64,000 nucleotides of DNA from Pedobacter nototheniae (GCF_004335085.1 NZ_RQRS01000017.1:61260-125259); one strand, 5' to 3'. Positions 43,501-51,401 are shown, counted from the first letter of the stretch. Program-made: numbers and translations. Notes: a model not told the origin generated them from the sequence alone.

Positions 43501-44942
43501 GCCATTGGCCTGAACATCTTACCCTCAATACCTACCAGTACCAACAGCGGCAGGTAAACAATCAAAATGATGATCTCTCCAAACGCGGCGCTATTCCTAA
43601 TTTTGGATGAGGCCTGATAGACCTCTTCATCCATTTGCTGTTGACTGAGGCGGGCGATTCCCTTAGCGGCAAAGTTTCCAATTGCAATCCGGTGGACAAT
43701 ACTTTCGACAATAATCACTGCCCCATCTACAATGAGCCCGAAATCTATGGCTCCAAGGCTCATTAAATTGCCGGAAACCCCAAAAAGGTTCATCATACAG
43801 ATGGCAAATAACATTGATAAGGGAATAACAGATGCTACAACCAAGCCTGCCCGCAAATTCCCCAGAAATAAAATCAAAATGAAGACCACAATCAAGGCTC
43901 CTTCAATCAGATTTTTAGATACGGTACCAATAGCATTATCTACGAGTTTTTTACGATCGAGAAAAGGTTCAATCGTAACACCTTCTGGTAAGGTCTTTTT
44001 GATCTGTTCAATTCTTTCTTTGACATTATTGATCACTTCAGAGGAATTGGCGCCTTTCAGCATCATCACAATACCGGTAACGGTTTCTCCCTGGGCATTA
44101 CGGGTGGCGGCACCATAACGCACACTGTTTCCAAACTGAACGGTAGCCACATCACGGATCAGTACAGGGGTTCCATTATTGGTTTTGATTACTATCTTGC
44201 CAATATCTTCCAAACCACCAACCAGACCTTCACTTCGGATAAAGTAGGCATTGGGTGATTTATTGATATAAGCACCACCAGTGTTCTGGTTGTTGGTTTC
44301 CAGCGCTTTAAAGATGTCGGCAATACTAACCTTAACACTGCGCAACCGGTCGGGATTTACAGCAATTTCATACTGTTTAACGAAACCGCCAAAGCCGCTG
44401 ACCTCGGCAACTCCGGGAGTCCCTAATAGCTGACGTTTCACGATCCAGTCCTGAATGGTGCGTAACTCGGTGGCATCGTATTTTTTTTCATAACCTTTTT
44501 TAGGGTGTACCACATATTGGTATATTTCTCCAAGCCCCGTAGTCACGGGAGCCATTTCCGGTTTCCCAACACCTTCTGGAATTTGTTTGGCAGCATCATT
44601 TAGGCGCTCACTGATCTGCTGACGTGCCCAGTAGATGTCTATATCTTCTTTAAAGACGACAGTAACTATAGATAGGCCAAAACGGGAAAAGGAACGGATT
44701 TGACTAATACCGGGAATGCTGGCCATCGTCTGCTCTACCGGAAAAGTAATTAACCTTTCGGCTTCCTGGGCGGCCAGATTTGGGGTAACAGTGATCACCA
44801 TTACCTGATTATCTGTAATATCAGGTACGGCATCAATAGGTAATCGGGTAATGGAATAAGTACCCCATGCGATCAATGCAAGGGTAAATAAACCAATAAC
44901 GAGCTTATTCTTAATAGAAAATTCTATGATCTTATTGAGCAT
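40557..44942 (-). CDS. czcA: CzcA::CzcC fusion, second copy
   Basis: A 1461-residue fusion with the same layout as the protein at 11011-15393. The RND domain starts MLNKIIEFSIKNKLV, with PIDAVPDITDNQVMV and TM4 DFGLIVDGAVIIVES (D-D-E, divalent-cation type). A hydrophobic stretch (LNILLVLVLSSVLLMPS) follows, ending TFA|QD with Ala1066, the same residue number as in the first copy. A TolC-type domain of about 395 residues begins LSLQQAIDLALKNNNSIKA. The internal segment looks like a signal peptide after TM12. The RND and channel parts could be separated after export. The short hairpin and T tract upstream may control expression. Confidence 0.9.
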   Translation of the reverse strand: MLNKIIEFSIKNKLVIGLFTLALIAWGTYSITRLPIDAVPDITDNQVMVITVTPNLAAQEAERLITFPVEQTMASIPGISQIRSFSRFGLSIVTVVFKEDIDIYWARQQISERLNDAAKQIPEGVGKPEMAPVTTGLGEIYQYVVHPKKGYEKKYDATELRTIQDWIVKRQLLGTPGVAEVSGFGGFVKQYEIAVNPDRLRSVKVSIADIFKALETNNQNTGGAYINKSPNAYFIRSEGLVGGLEDIGKIVIKTNNGTPVLIRDVATVQFGNSVRYGAATRNAQGETVTGIVMMLKGANSSEVINNVKERIEQIKKTLPEGVTIEPFLDRKKLVDNAIGTVSKNLIEGALIVVFILILFLGNLRAGLVVASVIPLSMLFAICMMNLFGVSGNLMSLGAIDFGLIVDGAVIIVESIVHRIAIGNFAAKGIARLSQQQMDEEVYQASSKIRNSAAFGEIIILIVYLPLLVLVGIEGKMFRPMAETVMFAILGAFILSLTYVPMMAALGLSKNSSHKRNFSDRMMDYFQKLYSPLIKSAIQHKAIVVIAAVVLFVVSIIIFNRLGGEFIPQLDEGDFAVETRVLTGSSIDQMIEVSRKAQKIILGFPEVKQVVNKIGSGEIPTDPMPIEAGDMMVILKEKGEWTTAKTRDELADTMQKALSVISGATFGFQQPIQMRFNELITGAKQDVVLKIYGEDLDVLTGEASKIGKLIKPIEGVYDTYVEEVTGLPQIQIKFNRDKIAQYGLNIEEINRTIKTAFAGETAGLVYEGEKRFDMVVRLDKQDRQDIGNVRGLYISTPMGKQIPLEEVASVEFKNGPNQIQRDDTKRRITVGFNVRDRDVASIVKEIQTKIDQKIKFPAGYYVTYGGQFENLQAANKRLAFALPVALLLILCLLYFTFNSMKQTLLIFTAIPLSAIGGVFALLIRDMPFSISAGVGFIALFGVAVLNGIVLISEFNRLKEEGMTDINERVLIGTKIRLRPVLMTAAVASLGFLPMAISNSSGAEIQRPLATVVIGGLLTATLLTLLVLPVLYIFFEKKFNKLKSNTALNILLVLVLSSVLLMPSRTFAQDSKPEKLSLQQAIDLALKNNNSIKAAAFGVDYQKELKKGSLTLERANVIYQQGQINSNARDNHISVNQKIEFPTAYSQQSKLAAEHVTMAQGQFDVQVLLLINKVKRVYYKLVYLGEKKNLIHYQDSLYTNLLKASDLRYRTGESNRLEKVTSETQSMELKNAQRQVESDIHIAEKELQTLLNTNQQVIVLENKLQRKPFISAQDSVILSDNPYLNYLKQEIKVKQQETRLQKAKGLPDFSVGYFNQSFNGIQNFNGATQSYAGSDRFSGFQVGIGIPLLPGGNKAKVNAAKVNQQIASANLQDQQSILKGNFSQLLEQNQKHASTLDYYEQGALKQADLIIKNADAGFRGGEIAYLQYLQSLALAIKIKSDYLDELFAYNQNLLDIENIIGKK

Positions 44943-44956
44943 TTTGAAAGTTTATT

Positions 44957-44992
44957 GTAAAAAATCAGAAAAAAGAGATTGCATAGGCAATC
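44957..44992 (-). promoter_or_regulatory. Leader with short hairpin and T tract before the second CzcA::CzcC gene
   Basis: On the minus strand GATTGC-CTAT-GCAATC (44992-44977) forms a 6-bp stem followed by TCTTTTTTC and then ATTTTTTAC (44965-44957), 14 bases before the ATG. This has the shape of a weak intrinsic terminator or attenuator. GCAATCTCTT and ATTTTTTAC are shared with the first copy's leader. Confidence 0.45.
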
Positions 44993-45028
44993 CTATTCAT
45001 TTACTTCAACAGCAAATAATTCCGGTAT

Positions 45029-45400
45029 TTAACAATAAACAGGTGGGCCTCTAAGTGAGGCGGCATCTATAGGAAATAGCGCCGGGGGATGCTCAGGTGG
45101 TGGTGTACAATACTGTTGAACAATTACAATGGGTTCCTGGGTAAAATTATACAGCACCAAAACCAAATTTACAGGTACACTGACATCTAAGTGCTGGAAA
45201 TCTAGTTTCTGAACAAAGTCACCATCAAGTTTTACATTATCAAAAGGGGTCGCTGAACGGTCTTCATGATGATCCTGATGATCGTGGTGATCTCCGGCAT
45301 ACTCAATTGCTTCTTCATCATGATGGTGCGACATGAGGTTATGAGCCAATAAAAGGCTGAACGCAAAGCCAATAAAAACACGGGCAATCCATAATCTCAT
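45029..45400 (-). CDS. Small secreted His-rich protein, second czc module
   Basis: A 123-residue protein with a hydrophobic signal (IARVFIGFAFSLLLAHNLMS), then SHHHDEEAIEYAGDHHDHQDHHEDR, a clear His/Asp metal-binding tract. A mid-section of beta character follows (LDVSVPVNLVLVLYNFTQE), and the tail has YCTPPPEHPPAL and RGPPVYC. I do not know a function for the family. Position between the P1B-4 ATPase and CzcA::CzcC suggests a periplasmic zinc, cobalt or nickel buffer (inference). The start codon is only four bases past a TAnnTTTG element, so the mRNA may be nearly leaderless. Confidence 0.65.
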   Translation of the reverse strand: MRLWIARVFIGFAFSLLLAHNLMSHHHDEEAIEYAGDHHDHQDHHEDRSATPFDNVKLDGDFVQKLDFQHLDVSVPVNLVLVLYNFTQEPIVIVQQYCTPPPEHPPALFPIDAASLRGPPVYC

Positions 45401-45404
45401 TTTG

Positions 45405-45412
45405 CAAATATA
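45405..45412 (-). promoter_or_regulatory. -7 element before the His-rich protein gene
   Basis: The minus strand reads TATATTTG then CAAAATG, where ATG is the start codon. The same TATATTTG box lies before the first czc operon at 15835-15842. With the usual start site 5-8 bases downstream the transcript would begin at or near the ATG. No -33 TTTG at a standard distance is visible. Confidence 0.4.
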
Positions 45413-45448
45413 TACTTAACTGTTAGAAATCCTGTGCAATTGTATTAA

Positions 45449-47356
45449 TTATCTTAATAACCGGAGTCCGCTCAAAATAACAAGTACCGTGCTTCCTTCA
45501 TGACCTACGACGCCTTCAGGAAGATTGATCATTCCTCCAATAAAATTTAAAGTGACCAATATAAGTGCTACAGCAATCGCAAATGCGATATTTTGTTTAA
45601 TTACCCTGTCTGTCCTTCGGCCTAATCCGATGGCGAATGGTATGTTTTCAATATTGTCCTTCATTAAGATAACATCAGCTGTTTCCATAGCAATGTCTGT
45701 ACCACCGCTACCGATAGCTATTCCAACTGAAGCCGTCGCCAATGCTGGAGCATCATTGACACCATCACCCACCATAGCAACTTTACCATATAGATTTTCC
45801 AGCTTTTGCACAACTTCCACTTTTTGCTGAGGCATTAACTCTGAATAAACATCCTCAATTCCTGCCTGTTGTGCTATGGCCATTGCCGTAGTATTGCTGT
45901 CTCCGGTTAACATGGCCGTTCTGATACCCATGTCACGAAGGTCACTTATTATTTTCTTTGCCCAGGGCCTTATTTTATCCTGAATGGTCATCAGACCTAT
46001 CAACTGCTTACCCGCGGCAATAAAAATGACGGTTTTCCCTTCCGCTTCAAATTGCGATGCCGTTTCCTCCTGTGCCTGGTCAATAGAAATACCAGAAAGC
46101 ATATTTCTTTTTCCAATGTTATATTCAACCTGCTCTAGTGAAGCCTGAACACCCAAACCGTGAATTGCCTGTAACCCTACCGGCCTTGTTAAAGGAATAT
46201 TTTTTTCAATAGCAGCCTGAACAATTGCTTTTGCAATTGGATGCTCTGAGAGTGTTTCAACGCTTGCCGTCACACGAAGTAATTCATCTTCCGAATAAGA
46301 ACCAAACGGTAAAATATCTACTAATTTTGGCTGTCCAAGGGTAAGCGTACCTGTTTTATCAAAGGCAACTACCTTTACCCCTGCTATATTTTGCAGGTGT
46401 ACACCACCTTTAAATAAAACGCCATGTCTGGCCGCATTAGATATTGCAGATAGCATCGCAGGCATGATAGAAGACACGAGGGCGCACGGTGAGGCGACTA
46501 CCACAAAAATCATTGCCCGGTATATGGTCTGATCCCAATTCCAACCTAAGAGATACGGCGGCAAAACCATTAACAGAATAGCAGTTAACACCACAACCTT
46601 TGCATATATACCTTCAAACTTTTCTAAGAAAAGCTGTGCAGGTGGCTTTTCATTCTTTGCCTCCTGAACCAAATGGATGATCTTCGCCAGAACAGTTTCC
46701 TCTGCCGGACTTGTAACCTTAATTTCAATTGCGCCCTGACCATTAATGGTTCCTGCAAAAACTTCATCACCTTTTATTTTATCTACTGGCAAAGGTTCTC
46801 CTGTAATAGAAGACTGGTTGATTGCAGAATATCCTTCTATAATAATCCCATCGGCAGAGATTCTTTCACCGGGACGCACCAATATCATATCTCCCGGCTT
46901 TAGCGCATCTACTTTCACAATTCTTTCTTTGCCATTTTCCAAAAGAGCGGCTTGTTCAGGCCGAAGGTTCATGATTGACTCTATGTCCCGGTTTGTCCGC
47001 TCCATGGTATAGCCCTCCAAAGCGCCACTTAGGGAAAAGATAAAGATCAGTATCGCTCCATCCATCCAATATCCAATTACGGCAGCTCCGATTGCAGCAA
47101 CAACCATTAACAGGTCAACATCAAGGTCTTTTTCTTTAAAAAGTGTTTCTAAACCTTCCCATGCTTTTTGGTACCCACCTACAAGGTAAGCAAGAACGAA
47201 AAAGGTAATCTCAATTCCATTCATCCCATTCTTGCCTGCTAGCCATGCGAGAACAATAAATACCAAACATGCACCTGTTACAACTGCGGCTCCGTGCTTT
47301 TTCCATAATTCAGATGATAAGCGGTTTTCAGGTTCAGGTATAACTAGCTCTGCCAT
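45449..47356 (-). CDS. Heavy-metal P-type ATPase, P1B-4 type, second copy
   Basis: A 635-residue pump without HMA domain and with only a short 20-residue N-terminal tail. Motifs are ITGEP near 185, SPC at 289-291 in VVVASPCALVSSIMPA, the phosphorylated Asp333 in DKTGTLT, GDGVNDAPALA and HEGSTVLVILSGLRLL at the C-terminus. SPC plus the HEGS helix place it in P1B-4 (Co, Fe, Zn, Cd efflux). It is shorter than the first copy mainly because it lacks the Lys/His tail. It is read divergently from an AraC regulator, and the second czc genes follow on the same strand. Confidence 0.9.
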   Translation of the reverse strand: MAELVIPEPENRLSSELWKKHGAAVVTGACLVFIVLAWLAGKNGMNGIEITFFVLAYLVGGYQKAWEGLETLFKEKDLDVDLLMVVAAIGAAVIGYWMDGAILIFIFSLSGALEGYTMERTNRDIESIMNLRPEQAALLENGKERIVKVDALKPGDMILVRPGERISADGIIIEGYSAINQSSITGEPLPVDKIKGDEVFAGTINGQGAIEIKVTSPAEETVLAKIIHLVQEAKNEKPPAQLFLEKFEGIYAKVVVLTAILLMVLPPYLLGWNWDQTIYRAMIFVVVASPCALVSSIMPAMLSAISNAARHGVLFKGGVHLQNIAGVKVVAFDKTGTLTLGQPKLVDILPFGSYSEDELLRVTASVETLSEHPIAKAIVQAAIEKNIPLTRPVGLQAIHGLGVQASLEQVEYNIGKRNMLSGISIDQAQEETASQFEAEGKTVIFIAAGKQLIGLMTIQDKIRPWAKKIISDLRDMGIRTAMLTGDSNTTAMAIAQQAGIEDVYSELMPQQKVEVVQKLENLYGKVAMVGDGVNDAPALATASVGIAIGSGGTDIAMETADVILMKDNIENIPFAIGLGRRTDRVIKQNIAFAIAVALILVTLNFIGGMINLPEGVVGHEGSTVLVILSGLRLLR

Positions 47357-47372
47357 GATATCAGTTTTAATT

Positions 47373-47380
47373 CAAATGTA
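47373..47380 (-). promoter_or_regulatory. -7 element of the second P1B-4 ATPase gene
   Basis: The minus strand reads TACATTTG, a full TAnnTTTG match, 16 bases before the ATG at 47356. The -33 region (about 47400) has only an imperfect match. Confidence 0.45.
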
Positions 47381-47432
47381 AAATTACAATAGAGTCAGAA
47401 AATACAACAGGTAAGAAACCGATGTTTTTCGG

Positions 47433-47440
47433 TAACTTTA
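47433..47440 (+). promoter_or_regulatory. Possible -7 element of the AraC regulator gene
   Basis: TAACTTTA matches TAnnTTTG at seven of eight positions and lies four bases before the ATG at 47445, very close for a promoter. It is weak. Confidence 0.25.
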
Positions 47441-47444
47441 AGAC

Positions 47445-48302
47445 ATGAAAACTCTACAGCTGTTTCAGGATGTTGAAGTCACTATTAAAGAAATCACATC
47501 AAACAAATCAGGTTTACACAAACATCATTTCTTTGAAATGATCTATGTTTTGGAAGGATCGGGAATCCATAACATTAATGATAACCACTTTGCATTTTTC
47601 AAAGGGGATATATTTCTATTGACTCCCGATGACGCACATACTTTTAGGATTGACAGCTATACCAAATTCTGCATTATAGATTTTACAGAGAATTTTTTCT
47701 CTAGAAGTCCTTTTAGAAAGGAAGAAAAAATGGATGTCGGTGACTTTTTTAAACGCCTTGAATATATATTCCATAACCACCATGGTATAACCGGAAATCT
47801 TGTCGCAGACTCGGACAAGAACTTATTTGAGGTTCTGATTACCCAGCTGATAGAAGAGCAGGAAAGAAAGCTTTCCTTTTCGAACATCATCACCCAAAAC
47901 ATCGTTTTTTTACTATTGCATTTAATTGCACGAAATATTCAGCAAAATATCATCAGTATTTCTAAAATCCATAACCCAAAAGATAGGATTCATGAGATTA
48001 CGGTGTATATTCAACAACATATCTATGATAAGGAACTGATTAAGATTGAAAATATATCGGCCCACTTCAACAAATCCCCAGATCATTTAAATAGATATTT
48101 CAAACAACAAACCGGAAGCACCATTAAAGACTACATTACCAAATACAAATTAGAACTTATTAAAACCCGTCTGAAATATAGTGATCTTACGATTTCTGAG
48201 ATTGCAAATGAAATGAACTTTACTGATGAAAGCCATTTGAATAAAACCTTTAAAAGTGTATTTGGGCAAACTGCGTCACAATTTAAAAAATGGCAATTTT
48301 AA
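47445..48302 (+). CDS. AraC-family transcriptional regulator
   Basis: A 285-residue regulator with an N-terminal cupin-like sensor (HKHHFFEMIYVLEGSGIHNI, GDIFLLTPDDAHTFRID) and a C-terminal AraC domain with two helix-turn-helix units (IENISAHFNKSPDHLNRYFK and LTISEIANEMNFTDESHLNK, then TFKSVFGQTASQFKKWQF). It is divergent from the P1B-4 ATPase with 88 bases between the start codons, so it may control that gene. The ligand is unknown; there is no Cys/His cluster of the sort seen in metal sensors. It is the first plus-strand gene in the window. Confidence 0.88.
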   Translation: MKTLQLFQDVEVTIKEITSNKSGLHKHHFFEMIYVLEGSGIHNINDNHFAFFKGDIFLLTPDDAHTFRIDSYTKFCIIDFTENFFSRSPFRKEEKMDVGDFFKRLEYIFHNHHGITGNLVADSDKNLFEVLITQLIEEQERKLSFSNIITQNIVFLLLHLIARNIQQNIISISKIHNPKDRIHEITVYIQQHIYDKELIKIENISAHFNKSPDHLNRYFKQQTGSTIKDYITKYKLELIKTRLKYSDLTISEIANEMNFTDESHLNKTFKSVFGQTASQFKKWQF

Positions 48303-48468
48303 TTGCTGACATTTCATTCTTTAAATGATAAACCAACTTGACTGGCCGCATCAAACCAATTTCGGAATACCACAAACAAAAGGCTTATCAGAAATAATTG
48401 TTATTTTATTTTCGGTGAAGAAGGGATTAATAGCTTTTTGTTTTCCAAAATACTGATTCGCTAATAAA

Positions 48469-48831
48469 TTAATCTTCGACATTACGTTTTACTACATCAA
48501 CCATGTGGTCAATATCAAAAGGTTTTTGAATGTAGTCGTCTGCTTTACATGCTTCTGCCTGTTCCGGTAGTTTATCTGATGTTGAAGTTAAAATAACAGG
48601 TACATCTTGAGTTTCAGGATCTGCTTTTAAGTCTTTAACAACCTCAGATCCCCTAACTCCTCCCTTAATGTGCTCATCGATTACAACTACATCAGGATCA
48701 ATTTTATCAATATTTTTAATAGGTTCCGTTGTTAGAGATGAAGTGACATTAAACCCTTCTTCCTCCAAAACCTGATCCATAATGTTTAAGATATCTTCAT
48801 TATCCTGAACAAGCACAACTTTTTTCTTCAT
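48469..48831 (-). CDS. Single-domain response regulator (receiver only)
   Basis: A 120-residue CheY-like receiver: MKKKVVLVQDNEDILNIMDQ with the acidic pocket (D10, E12, D13), phosphoacceptor Asp52 in VVVIDEHIKGG, VPVILTSTSD (Thr), and Lys in DDYIQKPFDID. It has no output domain and no kinase adjacent. The longer upstream frame is discarded because MKKKVVLVQD is the natural receiver start. It is convergent with the AraC gene. A second receiver (56581-56937) ends with the same QKPFDI motif on the other side of the sulfur genes. Confidence 0.85.
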   Translation of the reverse strand: MKKKVVLVQDNEDILNIMDQVLEEEGFNVTSSLTTEPIKNIDKIDPDVVVIDEHIKGGVRGSEVVKDLKADPETQDVPVILTSTSDKLPEQAEACKADDYIQKPFDIDHMVDVVKRNVED

Positions 48832-49447
48832 AAATACAATCAATCCATCAAAGATACAAACATCTTGGCTACATGACGAAAACGTATAAGGTGGGCAATC
48901 TACAGTAAAGAATAATTGCATAAATCAATTCTGTTAAAGCTGTTATCGATGTATTTCTTATCACTTATAAAGCACTTAGGGCTATTTTCTAAAAGCGTAA
49001 TATTATTGGAGTCGCCATCAATTGGAAAGCTCCACAAAAAAAACGAAAACTGTTATGTGGGATTATATGGCTGATTGGACAAACCAATCCATTTGACCCC
49101 TTCTCGCCAATTTACTAACATAAAGGCAAGCAACAATTTACAATAAATTTATTTCCGGTGAGACGGGGTCAATATACTCTGGTTTATCCAGTCTAGTATA
49201 CTATCATACTCTACTGAAGCTTTCGCAGAATGTTTTGATTTGACAATGCATGCTCAAAAAACATCTTTCCATAAACCTAAAGATTTAAACTGCAAGACAA
49301 TGAAGTCTGCGATAGGACACTAAAGGGATTTAAAACGAGCGCTCGATTCTATATCCAAAAATATATTCCGATCCATATTTTAAAGAATTTTGGCGCAGGC
49401 CCGGAGTATAGCTATCTTTAAAATCCAAAACAGCTAAAATCAAGGAT
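48832..49447. other. Gene-free stretch with inverted repeats
   Basis: About 615 bases without a credible gene. It contains an 80-bp inverted-repeat unit (49093-49172), a hairpin gattgg/ccaatc near 49073-49089 and a 10-bp palindrome cgagcgctcg at 49336-49345. The 3' part should hold the crp promoter, but I see no clear element. AAGGA before the ATG at 49448 can serve as a ribosome-binding site. Confidence 0.5.
49093..49172. repeat. Inverted repeat (13-bp arms, 12 matching)
   Basis: Left arm ttgaccccttctc (49093-49105) and right arm gagacggggtcaa (49160-49172) pair except for one position, with 54 bases between them. It may be a remnant of a small mobile element or a folded RNA. Confidence 0.45.
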
Positions 49448-50080
49448 ATGACCATTGCGGAATACATCGATAGACTTTTTCCCCAGTTTGAACCTGCTCT
49501 TCAGAACATAATTATCGAGAATGCCACGCTTCGGGATTTTCGGCGAGGCGATATGCTCATGCAAACCGGGCAAAATATGCGCTCCACAGTGCTTATAATA
49601 GAAGGCATGGTAAAGCTCTATAGGGAGGGAGAGGATGGGGAGGAATTCTTTATGTATTATCTCCAGCCGGGAAATGCATGCGCGCTTTCCATGATATGCG
49701 CAACCAAACAGGAAACCAGCCAGGTAATGGCAAAGGCAATTGAACAGACCAAGGTACTCATGATTCCCATTGCGCTGATGGATACCCTGATGCGGGATTA
49801 CAGAACATGGTATTATTTCGTAATCGAAACCTACCGTATGCGCTTTGAAGAACTTCTCTTTGTCATCGATAATATCGCCTTTAAGGCTATGGATGAGCGT
49901 CTGGCATTTTACCTGAAAAAACAAGCTGGAGATTTAAAAACAAAACAACTTCATCTTACCCACAGTGAAATTGCATCTGATTTGAACACCTCCAGGGAAG
50001 TAATTTCAAGGTTGCTTAAAAAAATGGAGCAGGCCGGAGAAATTAAAATGTACCGTAATTACATCGAATACTTAGCCTAA
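49448..50080 (+). CDS. Crp/Fnr-family regulator of the sulfur genes
   Basis: A 210-residue regulator with an N-terminal cyclic-nucleotide-binding-like beta-barrel (FRRGDMLMQTGQNMR, IIEGMVKLYREGEDGEEFF), a dimerisation helix, and a winged helix with LTHSEIASDLNTSREVISRLLKKM. The recognition helix R-E-x-x-x-R equals that of E. coli CRP (Arg180, Glu181, Arg185), which reads TGTGA. Exactly such sites lie upstream of the next genes. The cAMP-binding Arg-Ser pair is not evident. Two Cys (78 and 84) in the barrel could sense persulfide or redox state (inference). There is no FeS-type Cys cluster. Confidence 0.88.
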   Translation: MTIAEYIDRLFPQFEPALQNIIIENATLRDFRRGDMLMQTGQNMRSTVLIIEGMVKLYREGEDGEEFFMYYLQPGNACALSMICATKQETSQVMAKAIEQTKVLMIPIALMDTLMRDYRTWYYFVIETYRMRFEELLFVIDNIAFKAMDERLAFYLKKQAGDLKTKQLHLTHSEIASDLNTSREVISRLLKKMEQAGEIKMYRNYIEYLA

Positions 50081-50144
50081 GTCCATAATAAAAAATTAGC
50101 GGTATTTTTACCTCGAAAGAGATCGTTTCTCAAAATATAACGGG

Positions 50145-50160
50145 TGTGACAAAAGTCACC
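50145..50160. promoter_or_regulatory. Crp-type operator 1 (before TauE/SafE)
   Basis: TGTGACAAAAGTCACC, a near-perfect TGTGA-N6-TCACA palindrome, lies 45 bases upstream of the TauE/SafE ATG. Confidence 0.7.
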
Positions 50161-50205
50161 AACATTAGTATATGATAACCCGATTTTTGTTAAAAAATAA
50201 CAGAA

Positions 50206-51003
50206 ATGGAAATCATTGCATACGTTGCTTCTGCCTTAATTGGAATTTCGCTTGGACTGATCGGCGGTGGCGGTTCTATCCTCACCATGCCGGTACTGGT
50301 TTACCTGTTTGGGGTTAATCCGCTATTGGCTACTTCTTATTCATTGTTCATCGTTGGCTCTACCAGTTTAGCAGGTACAGTCGGGAATTTTAAGCGTGGG
50401 CTGGTGAATATTAAAACAGCTTTGCTGTTTGGAAGTGCATCCATCTCAACTGTATTCTTAACCCGTAAATTCATTATCCCCCTTATCCCTAAGACAATAA
50501 TAAAAATCGGCGATTTTGAGTTAACAGAAAACATGTTTATGATGGTACTCTTTGCAGTTTTGATGGTAGCAGCCGCAACAGCGATGATTAAAGGTGCAAG
50601 AGCAGAAAGTAGCATCCGAATTGTAAAACCCCAACTTCACATCGGTAAACTGTTGTTATACGGAATTGCCATTGGCCTTGCTACTGGTTTTTTGGGTGCT
50701 GGTGGCGGCTTTCTACTTATTCCAACTCTTGTAATTTTAGTGGGCTTACCCATGAAAGAGGCCGTAGGGACTTCACTTTTCATCATATCGCTTAATTCGC
50801 TCATCGGTTTCACCGGCGATCTTGGACATTTCCATATCGACTGGATCTTTCTCACCAAAATTACTACCGTTGCCATCGCCGGTATTGTGGTCGGTGGGAT
50901 GATAAACAAAAAAATAGATGGAGGAAAGCTGAAAAAAGGTTTCGGATGGTTTGTACTGGTTATGGGATGTTACATCATTTTAAAAGAGGTGGTATTCAAG
51001 TGA
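50206..51003 (+). CDS. TauE/SafE (TSUP) family sulfur-compound transporter
   Basis: A 265-residue protein with about eight helices. It has the duplicated TSUP motif: LIGISLGLIGGGGSILTMPV in the first half and GLATGFLGAGGGFLLIPTLV in the second, each followed by GTSLFII-type sequence. The family moves sulfite, sulfonates, thiosulfate or related anions. It is the first gene after the Crp/Fnr regulator and has a Crp-type operator 45 bases upstream, so it is probably the first target. Given the neighbours, sulfite or thiosulfate export is the likely role (inference). Confidence 0.87.
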   Translation: MEIIAYVASALIGISLGLIGGGGSILTMPVLVYLFGVNPLLATSYSLFIVGSTSLAGTVGNFKRGLVNIKTALLFGSASISTVFLTRKFIIPLIPKTIIKIGDFELTENMFMMVLFAVLMVAAATAMIKGARAESSIRIVKPQLHIGKLLLYGIAIGLATGFLGAGGGFLLIPTLVILVGLPMKEAVGTSLFIISLNSLIGFTGDLGHFHIDWIFLTKITTVAIAGIVVGGMINKKIDGGKLKKGFGWFVLVMGCYIILKEVVFK

Positions 51004-51024
51004 CCTTCACCAATAAACTATTTG

Positions 51025-51040
51025 TGTGACCAAAGTCACA
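51025..51040. promoter_or_regulatory. Crp-type operator 2 (perfect)
   Basis: TGTGACCAAAGTCACA is a perfect palindrome and a perfect TGTGA-N6-TCACA match. It lies 45 bases upstream of the truncated metallo-hydrolase gene and therefore of the YeeE-like genes. Confidence 0.75.
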
Positions 51041-51085
51041 AATAACCAGATCGTTAAGCATTAATTTTAATATACCAATTTACTT

Positions 51086-51357
51086 ATGATCATAGAACTA
51101 ATTTACACAGGATGTCGGGCACAGGGCGCCTATTATATCCAAAGCAATGGAGATGCGGCCATTATCGATCCGCTTCGAGAGGTTAGTTCACATATTGAAC
51201 GTGCAGCGAAAAACAACGCAAGAATTAAATACTTCCTCGAAACACATTTCAATACTGATTTTGTGTCCGGACACATTGATCTGCCCAAGGAAAGCGGCGC
51301 ATAAATCGGTTACGGGCCGAATGCAAAGTCGTTATCAATCTGGCATGAGCTTTTATT
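51086..51357 (+). pseudogene. Truncated persulfide-dioxygenase-like metallo-beta-lactamase gene
   Basis: The frame reads MIIELIYTGCRAQGAYYIQS, IIDPLREVSSHIERA and THFNTDFVSGHIDLPKESGA, the N-terminus of a glyoxalase-II-like persulfide dioxygenase. The metal motif H-x-H-x-D is damaged (His to Asn in HFNTD). A TAA at 51302-51304 interrupts it where Lys is expected, and the same frame continues as IGYGPNAKS before resemblance ends. The remaining ~200 codons of the domain and any rhodanese part are missing. An intact relative is at 52896. The perfect Crp operator upstream suggests it was once a regulated first gene. Confidence 0.8.
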
Positions 51358-51401
51358 AACAACAACAAAAAACCCCATCTTAACATTTCATTTAAAACAA
51401 C

